64,000 bases of DNA from Corella eumyota. Taxonomy: Eukaryota; Chordata; Ascidiacea; Phlebobranchia; Corellidae. Under the pieces are notes generated by a model. It made no database searches. It saw only the letters and a list, made by a program, of their open reading frames with translations, and was not told where the DNA came from. This document shows positions 1-9,021 of this stretch, piece after piece. Both the position numbers and the translations under genes were made by a program. Location of the stretch: positions 496,001 to 560,000 of the forward strand of contig OY720101.1 of assembly GCA_963082875.1 (NCBI GenBank), read 5' to 3'. Within the stretch, counting starts at the first letter, position 1; each line of letters begins with the position of its first letter.

Positions 1-13
1 TAAATTAAATTTT

Positions 14-19
14 TATTTA
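14..19 (-). terminator. Poly(A) signal of ETFB
   Basis: AATAAA on the minus strand, about 40 nt after the ETFB stop codon. The transcript end is therefore probably at or just beyond the left window edge. Confidence 0.6.
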
Positions 20-57
20 TTAGCACAACAACCTTTAAATTAATTGCAAAAAAGTTT

Positions 58-3000
58 TTATATAACTCCACTTTCTTTTAATTTTCCGACTAAATCTTCC
101 ACATTTTCAACTTTAATCCCCGCTTCTCTTTGTGGGGGATCTACCACTTCTAATACTTGTAATTTTGAACTTAAATCGACCCCCAAATCAGCAGCAGACA
201 TTTTTGCTACTTTTTTCTTCTTTGCTTTCTGTAAAAATATTATACATATATATTTGACACCAATCAATTATGTTAGCTTTCCACATTGCATATTATCATA
301 TAAAATAAGATACGGGATAATATTTGTATATTAATTAGCTTATGATTTTTATAATTTCAGTGGTGTTGTACAACCAATTTAAGCTATATAATTAATGTTG
401 GTTTTGCTGACCTTACCACTCTATATATTCACCTCATAAAAACTGTATAATTACACAGTGTTTGTACAAATTAATCGTGATAAACCTTATATAATATTAG
501 TTTAACTGACCATAATATTAGGTAGAGTTGCATATCTAGGTTCATTAAGTCTAAGATCACTTGAGACCACAGCCGGCATTTTAAGTTCGACGGTCTCCAA
601 CCCTCCATCAACTTCACGAACAACCGTTAACTTGGATCCTTCTAACTTAACTTCTGATGCAAATGTACCCTAAAATTTGGATAAAAACAATTTATGGGCA
701 ATACTAAAATGTGGGGTTGAAGAGAAGACAGGGAGGAAGGAAAGCCCTAAAAGAAGGGGAGGAGAGGTTCTAGCGTTGATAATTTCTTCGGCTTAGTAAA
801 AATGACTGCAAAATACTTTCCCTTTTGCCCCTCCTTTACTTTCAGAGTTTCCCTTTCTCCCAGTTTTCCCTTTACCCCGCCTTTAAGTGTTACCCAGATT
901 TATGGCTTATTTTAAATTGTCAACAACAATTTGAATAAAAATAAAAAGCAATTAAAATAGAACATCAGTAATGAGGTTTTAACTCTATCTATATATAAAG
1001 GTGTTTAAATTAATTAAAAATTAGATAGGGGCCGCATAAAAATTATGATTCTGTTAGTCATTTAAAGTCAAGTTACCCTTGGCAATTTTAGGACAAATTG
1101 AACACATAACCAACCATCTCATACCTGTGGCCAGTCCAATATTGCTGCAGTCATTTGCGCAGTTTGGTTGCAATCCCCATCAATTGCTTGCTTTCCTAAT
1201 ATCACTAAATCAGCTTTTTCCTGCTCTGCTAGCTTGGCTAAGATTTTAGATACCTTAAAATACAAATTAACTTATTAGTTCAAGGTTTAAACACAAATTC
1301 ATGTCTAGGTATTATAATTGGGCAGCATGGTGTAGTGGTAAGAACACTTGCCACACAACACATGAGGTCGTGGGTTCAATCCCCACTGGTCTGATACTGT
1401 AGCGCCCTTGAGTAAGGAGTTATAAACAGTATGAACTCCTGCTGAGCCAATACTTAATCAGCAGCCTAATTATCGAGCAATTATAATCAATAATATCCAA
1501 ACTGCCAAAGGCAACTCGAGACTAGGTCGGAGTAACTGATGTTACTCTATGTTTCGCATTCGACTTTCCCACATCGAGGATAAAGATATATACAAAAAAA
1601 TACTGCATGTCCTGTAAAATATAAATATACATTGACAATTAAAACCATATTAATTCATTTAAGAAATCGTTTGATATATACAATTTTGTTCCAGTATATT
1701 TATTAGGTATCTCAAATATGTGTTCGATAATTAATATGGTTAATGAAAAAATCAAAGTTTTTTAACAACCACTTGTTTAACTCACATGTAGTGGTCCCAT
1801 TGATTCATAATCCTTTCCATTAACTTCAACATGGATACCTCGGTCTGCTCCCATTGCTAGGGCTGTTCTCAGGGTTTCCTTTAAGTTGACATTAATATAA
1901 ATGTCATAAATTTTTAAGTTTTAAAATTAAAAACAACTGAAGCAACTTAATGTCGAATAGTGGTCAGAACACTTGGCTTCACTATAAGAGGTCCTGGATC
2001 TGATCCCCACTGCCCTCATGCTGTAGCGTCCTTAAGTAAGGTCCTATAAACCGTATAAACTCCTGCTGAGCCACCAGCACTTAATCAGCAGCATAATTAC
2101 CGGGCAGTTATAATCACTAATATTCCAAATTGCTAAAGGCAACTCGAGACTGGGTCGGGGTAACTAATGTAATTTCAAGTTTGGGTTGCGCTTTTCAACC
2201 TTCCCACATCGAGGATAAAGATATATATAAAAAATATTGCTATTTTAAGAAAATATTAACCTGGGATTGAGTGGGTCCACAAGTAACAGCAACAACTTCG
2301 CTGACCGCTTTCTTTTCCCTTAATCTTAAAGCTTCCTCGACAGCAATTTCGTCGAATGGGTTCATGGAATGTTTGACTCCTTCAGTAACAACCCCTGTTT
2401 TGTCCGGTTTTACTCGAATCTAAACAATATTTTAAACATTTTGTAGCTTATTTTGGATAAATCCACATAAGCTAACTTTTAATTTTATAAACAAACAGTT
2501 TTTGATGTTGATTCGAAATTGAATTGTTATTTATTTGCTGTCAAGCTTTGGCGTATTTTTCCTCCCTATTTTAACAATGAGTTCCAATGCTTTTAACTAT
2601 AACTTGTTTATCGAATTTGCAGGTTATTTAACAACTCTTTTCACATGGGAACTCTAACCTCGTTTTTCTGGTATTGAATTATTTTTTCAACGATTATTTC
2701 TGCTTTTTATTAAGTGCAAATGTTCGTTTTAAAAAACAGTTAGGCAATTCCGTTCTGCTGAACGGACGCCACTTAATAAACATGGATTTAGACATTACTT
2801 AAATTCAGAGTTAATTTCCGTAAGAATTAGCCAGAATTTTATATTCTTGTATCAACTAACCACTAAAGAATGTTTTTAATAATTAAAATGAATAATTCGC
2901 TACAATTTTACTTCATTGTTTAATCAAGTTATAGAATACCTTTTAAATTTGTCCCTAAGCCTTGACCATTTGCTAGGTTGTTAAACTGCTAATTTTTTCT

Positions 3001-3234
3001 TATTTATTAGCATGCTACTTGACTGCTCGTTTTATTAATTTTTAGCAAGTACTGAATAGTAAGAAATGGATTGCGAAATTACGTAATCACAATCAAAAGG
3101 TTAGTTGCTATTAGCAGATTAGGCATTATTTTTTGATAAATAACTTTAATTTATAAGTGAAAAGCAAGCAAATATATACAAACCTTGACTGCATAGTCAA
3201 TAACTCGTTTAACTCCAACCAGAACACGTGCCAT
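58..3234 (-). CDS. ETFB: Electron transfer flavoprotein subunit beta, six coding exons, complete
   Basis: Beta subunit of the mitochondrial matrix heterodimer that takes electrons from acyl-CoA and other dehydrogenases and passes them to ETF-QO. Exons (minus strand): 3184-3234, 2261-2419, 1786-1878, 1125-1253, 511-669, 58-228. All have GT-AG borders and join to 253 aa (human 255). Seen: N-terminus [28 protein letters not shown] in the AMP-binding part (about residues 121-131); the ETF-beta signature region [19 protein letters not shown] (162-180); the recognition-loop segment [16 protein letters not shown] (182-197), followed by KAKKKK (198-203), the stretch methylated in mammalian ETF-beta; C-terminus with DPPQREAG. 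The start is the only ATG that gives the family's N-terminus. Introns 2 and 3 (2260-1879 and 1785-1254) each carry a SINE in the opposite orientation to the gene. Family assignment is by recognition of conserved blocks across the whole length. Confidence 0.97.
1321..1600 (+). mobile_element. tRNA-derived SINE, full-length, in ETFB intron 3
   Basis: Starts with a tRNA-like head: A-box-like TGGTGTAGTGGTAAGAAC and B-box-like GGGTTCAATCCCC. A conserved body follows (GTAGCGCCCTTGAGTAAG; GAACTCCTGCTGAGCC; GGCAACTCGAGACT), then a tail CACATCGAGGATAAAGATAT with an A-rich end. The same consensus recurs at least seven more times in the window. It resembles the composite SINE described in Ciona (Cics-1, from memory). 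It is inserted antisense to ETFB. Confidence 0.9.
1948..2252 (+). mobile_element. tRNA-derived SINE, diverged, in ETFB intron 2
   Basis: Same family as the copy at 1321. The head is worn (AATAGTGGTCAGAACACTTG, then a B-box region ending GATCCCCACTG). The body and the ATCGAGGATAAAGATATATA tail are well kept. It ends about 10 bp before the 3' border of ETFB exon 2 (on the plus axis), so it lies very close to the splice donor at 2260. Confidence 0.88.
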
Positions 3235-3457
3235 TTTAACAAAATAATCAAATAAATTTGCAAAATTCGTAAAAAAAAATTTAAGTCAACATTGCAAATA
3301 GAAGTTATAACCGATTATATGTCGAGCAAGATTTATTTATTTTAATTTTTTTCCTATTGATCTAATTAACTTATTTTAACATTACGATTAAGAAAATTAA
3401 TTTAAAAAAAAGGAAAAACTACAAAATATTTATAAGCCTATTTATTAACTTTTTTAT

Positions 3458-3740
3458 GTTTAGCAATAAGAACACTTGCTACACCACTATGAGGTCGTAG
3501 GTTCAATCCCCACTGCTCTCATGCTGTAGCGCCCTTGAGTAATGCACTATAAACGGTGTGAACTCTTGCTGAGCCAGCACTTAATTAGCAGCTTTATTAT
3601 TGGGCAATTATGTTCTATAATATCTCAAATTGACACAGGCAACTCGAGACTGGGCCGGAGTAACTGATGTTACTCTATGTTTAAGTCGCGCATTCGACTT
3701 TTCCACATCGAAGATAAAAATATATACAAAAAAAATGTTT
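3458..3740 (+). mobile_element. tRNA-derived SINE, upstream of ETFB
   Basis: Same consensus: AGAACACTTGCTACACCAC, GGTTCAATCCCCACTG, GTGAACTCTTGCTGAGCC, GGCAACTCGAGACTGGG and the CACATCGAAGATAAAAATAT tail. It lies 220 bp upstream of the ETFB start codon, in the presumed ETFB promoter side. A 50-bp scrap at about 3,850-3,895 vaguely resembles the same body. Confidence 0.88.
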
Positions 3741-4880
3741 CAGTAACTTTTGCATTTGTATAAACAAAAATTTTTAATTTATTTACAAAAAAATAACATT
3801 TTTAATGCCAAAACTAAAGACGTTAGACTTTTTTTACTACATTGTCTTGGACTTTCACTGCTTCCACATCGCAGCGTCCCTGAGTAAGAAATTGTGATCT
3901 GGTATCTTAACAGAGTCTTTAATTCAACCCACGAGATACCAAAAATACGAATGGTCGAATAAAGGATAAATAAACAAAATGCCTAATTAAGTTAAAAGTT
4001 ATTAGTCATGAAGGATAAAATATATTTTGGCTACAATAAATCGAACGATTAATATTGTTACATAATCAGAAATTAAAAAAGAAGTTACCTATAAAGTTAT
4101 AAGTAATATAGCACCACAACTAATGATTATTTCATTTTTTTGTTATACTCATATTTTTAAAAACCTTTGACTTATAACTATTAATTTAATATACCAATTA
4201 ACTGAAGAAGCTTTCAAATTACTATATTATACTGCAATGTTATTTTATTTTAAAGATTGTCACTAAAAAATTCGTTAGACGAAACATGGTCGCAAATTAA
4301 AATATTATGCACTACAACCCGTGATTTTTATAATCTTTTAAGATAATACTTTTATATAACCCATACTCTCACGATAACTCATTTAAATAAACAACGTAAA
4401 TGTTACAACGTACTTCTTCAGATTGCAATTTTTAATTATTTGCTAGGTTACTATTAAAAAGCGGTCGTGCCTTTATCTGTAAACTTTTAGAATTTCTACT
4501 GCGTTAAAAATATTCAACAAAACGACTAATGTGACGTCATATACTGTCAGAAATATTTTATTGGACCCAACTTTTTTTATTTTATTAACAAACAGAAAAT
4601 TAAAAGATTTTTCTTGAAGATTTTATAATATCAGCGCCATTTTACATTCCCGGATGTTATCGAACAGGCACGACCTACAAGCATTTTTTTAAGTATAGTT
4701 TTTGCAAGTTTTTGTTGTAAAAATAAAGTTTAAACGAATAAAAATGTAAAACAAACTTCATTTTAAGTTTTAAATTTATAAAATATTAATATAATATATG
4801 TTGAAAGGCTAAAAAATGTTGGATTTTGATTTTTTCAAATTCAGAAAAAAGAATGATATAATTTCTTATTGTTAAACTAG
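3741..4880. other. Gene-free AT-rich stretch
   Basis: No open frame of note and no RNA gene seen. The only discrete site I can point to is a perfect CRE-type octamer TGACGTCA at 4532-4539. Confidence 0.6.
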
Positions 4881-4919
4881 GCCTGTTATAAAGCATAGGA
4901 ACTTAAAATTTTCCATTCA

Positions 4920-5280
4920 CCAAGGCGCGAGGATTGTTACGTCATAATTAGTGCGCTTCCCCGAGAAATCCCTTTACCACGAGAGCCCGGGTTGTTTCAA
5001 AATTTATTTAAGCTGAAATGCGCTTAAACTAAAGAGAGTTTGTTACCAAATAAGGTCATAAAATGCAGCTGGATACAGCTGAAGTGTTGCAATCTTCTCA
5101 TATGAAGCACTGGAATGCGACGTCTTAATTAGTGCGTTTTTTCGAGAAATTCCTTTAACACGAGGTCCCGGGTTGTTGCATCATAATCAGAAATGTTTAG
5201 TGTCGCGTCATAGAGCGCATTTGTAACGCACGTCTTTGTTGTTTTGTCATAACTAAGGACGTTTATTGTTACAAATATTA
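4920..5280 (+). repeat. Imperfect 181-bp direct duplication, GC-richer island
   Basis: The block with TAATTAGTGCG, CGAGAAAT, CCTTTA, CACGAG and CCCGGGTTGTT at about 4,930-5,000 recurs at about 5,111-5,180 with many substitutions (TAATTA at 4945 and 5126, spacing 181). It contains more CpG than its surroundings. A further fragment with GTAACGCACGTCTTTGTTG and GTCATAACTAAGGACG follows to 5,270. Confidence 0.7.
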
Positions 5281-5384
5281 ACTAAAAAGTTAATAAAGAT
5301 TAAGATATTATAATAAATTATTAGTTTGTGTTGTTAAATTAACATTTTAATAAATTGTTTGGAAGATTTAGGCTTTTTAACTGT

Positions 5385-5737
5385 GAGCGGCGTCGTGCAC
5401 GCACACACACTTCACTGAACACGTGCAGAGTCACGTGACATGGTGTTTCGTGGCAAATTTGAATCGAGATCGGAATTTTAGTTACTTCAGATGGACTTTC
5501 GAGGTGAGTAGACGTGTTTTTGTTAGTAGTCTGTGTTTAAGATATTTGAAGTTTAGCATCAACAGTGTTTAGTGTAGCATACTATAATCAGATATTAATT
5601 AATTATTAATAAGTTTATATAACTTTAGTTAATAATTATATTTTAAATTGTTTTAATTTTTTTTAGAAAAGTTAGTGCACTAGAACTTGCTCCTGTGAGA
5701 CATCTCGTGGCGAAGTTTTCCGAAAACACTGTCCCAG
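5385..5737 (+). promoter_or_regulatory. Possible promoter and spliced non-coding leader
   Basis: Two CACGTG E-boxes (5420-5425 and 5432-5437) lie in a locally GC-richer stretch. They are followed by ATGGACTTTCGAG with a strong splice donor GTGAGTA at 5504. An acceptor (T-rich tract, TTTTAG) at 5665-5666 opens a putative second exon, 5667-5737, ending CCCAG before GTTTGTT. Joined, the first ATG would read only nine codons, so any transcript would be non-coding or an untranslated leader. No downstream protein gene on this strand is visible before the satellite. Inference from splice-like signals only. Confidence 0.3.
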
Positions 5738-5974
5738 GTTTGTTAACTTTTCTGTTACGTAATACAAAAAATAAAAAAATAAAAAAATCATTTTTAAAAT
5801 GATCATAAAAAAAATTATAAATATAAGTTTACATTATACAAAACAATAATATATTTTTTATATTATATATAATTTAAATCAAAAACTTATGAACATTATT
5901 AAACCTGTGTTGATGCGCAGGTACTCCAACAAAGTAGTTAACAGAGGTATTTAAACTATAAAATAATCGTTAAT

Positions 5975-6160
5975 TTGGCATAAATGTAAATTATTTGGCA
6001 CAAGAATTTAAAAAAAATGACATGACATAACTTAACTTATGGCACAAAAAATATAAAAAAATGAAATATATTCACAACATTTGGCATAAAAATGGACATA
6101 ATTTAATATATTTGGCACAAAGAAAACAATTGGCATAACTTAAAGATTTCTGGCATATTT
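5975..6160 (+). repeat. Degenerate repeats around TTGGCATA / TTGGCACA
   Basis: Seven or so occurrences of TTGGCATAA-, TTGGCACAA- or TGGCATA-like motifs in 185 bp, at irregular spacings (often about 20-35 bp), separated by A-rich filler. Probably an old minisatellite. Confidence 0.55.
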
Positions 6161-6447
6161 CGTCATATCATAAAACGAACATTCGAAAAAATAGTAGGGT
6201 TTAGTGTCTATTACCATTTACTAAACAATATTCTCTATGTAGAAGAACAAAATGGATTATATTTGGATTATATAATTGGAGGAAAAAGATAATGGCAGGA
6301 ATTGGAGGAATGGAGAATGGATGGAATCATCATAAGTCTCCTTTGCAACTGGCAAAGGGGATGTTAAGTTTTAAAGAACTCAAAACCCGAAAAAAAAAAC
6401 TCCGGACCTTGTGTTTAATATTATAATGAGGTCTATAGGGCTGTAGG

Positions 6448-6590
6448 TTTTTACGTGCCTGTTTTTTATATGTACTGCATAAACAAGCGCTTTAAAAGTT
6501 TTCACGGGTTAAAAGTTTGTAGTATCACGTGCCTGCTTTTTTATTTTGACTGGTAACAACTCATAATTTTGCGCTTTAAAAGTAGTATAG
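6448..6590 (+). repeat. Two-copy direct repeat, period about 80 bp
   Basis: CACGTGCCTG/TACGTGCCTG, then a T-tract, variable filler and GCGCTTTAAAAGT, occurs at 6451-6500 and again at 6527-6585. Weakly conserved between the two anchors. Confidence 0.55.
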
Positions 6591-6819
6591 TTGACACAGT
6601 CCCAAGTGTGTTTAGGTTTATGTGTGTAATTATAATTAATTAAACGGGACTGTTTAATGATTTTTTAAAAGTGTGGCCTATAAAAGTTTTTGCGCAATTA
6701 AAAATTAAATATATATTTAAATTAGAAGATGATTTAGAAACTAGGCCTATATGTGGATATATATTTAAGTGTGTATTTTATGCAATTCACTGTATTTTTT
6801 CGCCCTAAACCTAAGTGTG

Positions 6820-6945
6820 TGTATGGGTTGGAACCCACCATAAATTATTTAAATTCGTGGGCGGAGCCCGATGCATTATTCAATTTTGTGGATGGAAATC
6901 CAAACTAAAAAAATTATAAATTTCGTGGATGGAAATCCAAAATAA
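6820..6945 (+). repeat. Three short units with self-complementary cores
   Basis: Units with TTCGTGGGCGGAGCCCGA, TTTGTGGATGGAAATCCAAA and TTCGTGGATGGAAATCCAAA, spaced 30-38 bp. Each core can fold on itself (GGGC/GCCC, TGGAT/ATCCA). An upstream GGTTGGAACCCACC looks like a fourth, diverged unit. Confidence 0.55.
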
Positions 6946-7084
6946 CATACACAGTAAACACAAAATTAAATAAACATGCAGAAAGAAACACAAATATTTT
7001 CTGATTTCTCTCTCTTTTATTTTTTGCAGGCTATTCTTATTTCCTTCTACCTTTAAACCTGGCATTTAATAACCAAATTATTTA

Positions 7085-7830
7085 ATAACCGAATTATATT
7101 TTTTTCAGGGGCCTTTAAAAACTAAAACCAAACTTCCTTTTTTTGCAGGCTATTCTTATTTTCTTCCTTCTTTAATTAACCTATTATTTATCTCCACAGG
7201 GGCCTCTAACTATTTGTTTTATTTCTTTACAGGGGCTTAATAACCAAATTTTTCTTTACAGGGGCCTTAAAAAAACCTTTTTTTTTACAGGGGCCTTAAA
7301 AACTTTTTTTTTTTACAGGGGCCTTAATAACCAAATTTTTCTTTACAGGGGCCTTAATAACCAAATTTTTTTTTACAGGGGCCTTAATAACCAAATTTTT
7401 TTTTACAGGGGCCTTAATAACCAAGTTTTTCTTTACAGGGGCCTTAATAACCAAATTTTTCTTTACAGGGGCCTTAATAACCAAATTTTTTTTTACAGGG
7501 GCCTTAATAACCAAGTTTTTCTTTACATGGGCCTTAATAACCAATTTTTTCTTTACAGGGGCCTTAATAACTAAGTTTTTCTTTACAGGGGCCTTAATAA
7601 CTAAATTTTTCTTTACAGGGGCCTTAATAACTAAATTTTTTCTTTACAGGGGCCTTGATAACTAAATTTTTCTTTACAGGGGCCTTAATAACCAAGTTTT
7701 TTTTTTACAGGGGCCTTAATAACCAAATTTTTCTTTACAGGGGCCTTGATAACCAATTTTTTTCTTTACAGGGGCCTTGATAACCAATTTTTTTCTTTAC
7801 AGGGGCCTTATTAACCAAACTAACCCTTTT
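7085..7830 (+). repeat. 30-bp minisatellite with a 3' splice-site motif in each unit
   Basis: About 20 tandem units of GGGGCCTTAATAACCAAATT plus TTTCTTTACA (30 bp) run from 7,228 to 7,815. Older, less regular units lie upstream to 7,085. Nearly every unit carries a polypyrimidine tract followed by ACAG/G, a textbook 3' splice-site shape on the plus strand. Unit variants (CTAA for CCAA; TGATAACC; T-tract length) are interspersed. The minus strand is open as a LVIKAPVKKN decapeptide repeat at 7296-7544, which follows from the 30-bp period and is not counted as a gene. Confidence 0.92.
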
Positions 7831-8110
7831 TTACAGGCTTTTTTTCAGGTTAGATTACCAAAAACAAATTTAAACATTCTGTTTTTTATTTTTAGATGCT
7901 GGTTGAAAATCCGAAGATCTCGTCGATTTGTTTTTGGCCAATTTTAATTTGTTCTTTATTTTTAGAATTCCTGTTACAAAAAACTTCAATCTAACCTTTT
8001 TTTTATTTTTGCGCGCAGGGTAGAGTACCATTAACAAAAACTAACTCTGTTCTTTATTTTTTAGAGAAAAACTAACTCTGTTCTTTTTAGAGATTCTGGT
8101 TGTTGAGCAA
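7831..8110 (+). repeat. Degenerate continuation with splice-acceptor-like sites
   Basis: Irregular stretches ending TTTTTACAGGC, TTTTTTCAGG, TTTATTTTTAGATG, TTTTTGCGCGCAGG and TTATTTTTTAGAG. The 19-bp block AAAAACTAACTCTGTTCTT occurs twice, about 31 bp apart, at about 8,036 and 8,067. Reads as the worn edge of the preceding array. Confidence 0.5.
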
Positions 8111-8288
8111 AAGTTTGTATACAATTTTTTTAATGTAAAACGAAATAATTAACTTTATCTCAATTTAAATGACACATTTAACGTTAACACAATCAAATAA
8201 TTACAACCACACTTAAAATATTTGTAAGCAGTCTTCTAATCTTTATTATTTTACAGGAAAATAGATCGTAGCATATGTACAATTTTTG

Positions 8289-8425
8289 CCGGGGGTCCAG
8301 CAATTCCGCCTTTTCTGTGGGTCCAGGCATTCTGCCTTTCCTGTGGGGGCAGCCATTCCGCCTTTTCTGTAGGGCCAGCCAACTCGATTTTCTATGGGGC
8401 GAACCTTTTTTGTCAAGGGTTCAAT
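8289..8425 (+). repeat. Short GC-richer tandem repeat, about 28-bp period
   Basis: Four to five units of the form GGGTCCAGCAATTCCGCC + TTTTCTGT. Later units are increasingly diverged (GGGGCAGCCATTCCGCC, GGGCCAGCCAACTCGA, GGGGCGAACC). Confidence 0.7.
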
Positions 8426-9021
8426 AAACTTTTTGCCGAGATTTTGACCTTCCAATGTACAGAACAAAAATAAACTGTTCAAAAAAACAAAAGACATTAA
8501 CTATTTAGAAGTTAAACTGTATAAACAAACCTACTGTATATAAAACTGTACATAAATTTTACAGTTATATTTTGCATTTTTTATGTTAATTTTTTTGTAA
8601 ATTTTGTTCATCATATTTACTTATTATATTAAACCTCATTTTTATTGCATAGTAGTCAACTTTTGACAGCAAATTGTATTACAATATTTTTTGTACTTAT
8701 GTAATTTATTTTGTTATTTGAATATTATACTGTTATGTTTTTTATTTTTTATTTTCAATGTAATTTGTTTATGCATTCCGTTTTACTTCCTATTTATTAT
8801 GCTTTCGTAAACGTTTAATGTATCGTCATTTTTATTATATAATAACTGAATTTGTTAGCCATTTTTTAATGTAAACTTTCTTTTAAATGTTTTTACTCTT
8901 TGCCTTTGTGTATTGCAACTGTATTTTACAATGTCGAAATATAAATTGAAAAAAAACAATTTTTTTGTATCTTTGGCTATTCTATATTTTATTCTATACT
9001 GTCATATACACCATTAGTCTA
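8426..9021. other. Gene-free AT-rich stretch before the satellite
   Basis: T-rich DNA on the plus strand with no usable open frame, RNA gene or clear repeat. It leads directly into the first satellite monomer. Confidence 0.6.

Noticed and set aside
1321-1395. Functional tRNA genes in the tRNA-like heads of the repeats
   Set aside because: Each head continues into the same ~200-bp SINE body and the acceptor stems do not pair; they are SINE promoters.
3845-3895. Fragment resembling the SINE body (CAGCGTCCCTGAGTAAG)
   Set aside because: Only about 50 bp with weak similarity; could be chance, so not listed as an element.
7296-7544. Minus-strand 82-codon frame of LVIKAPVKKN repeats
   Set aside because: Same period-30 artefact in the splice-site-bearing minisatellite; no flanking gene structure.
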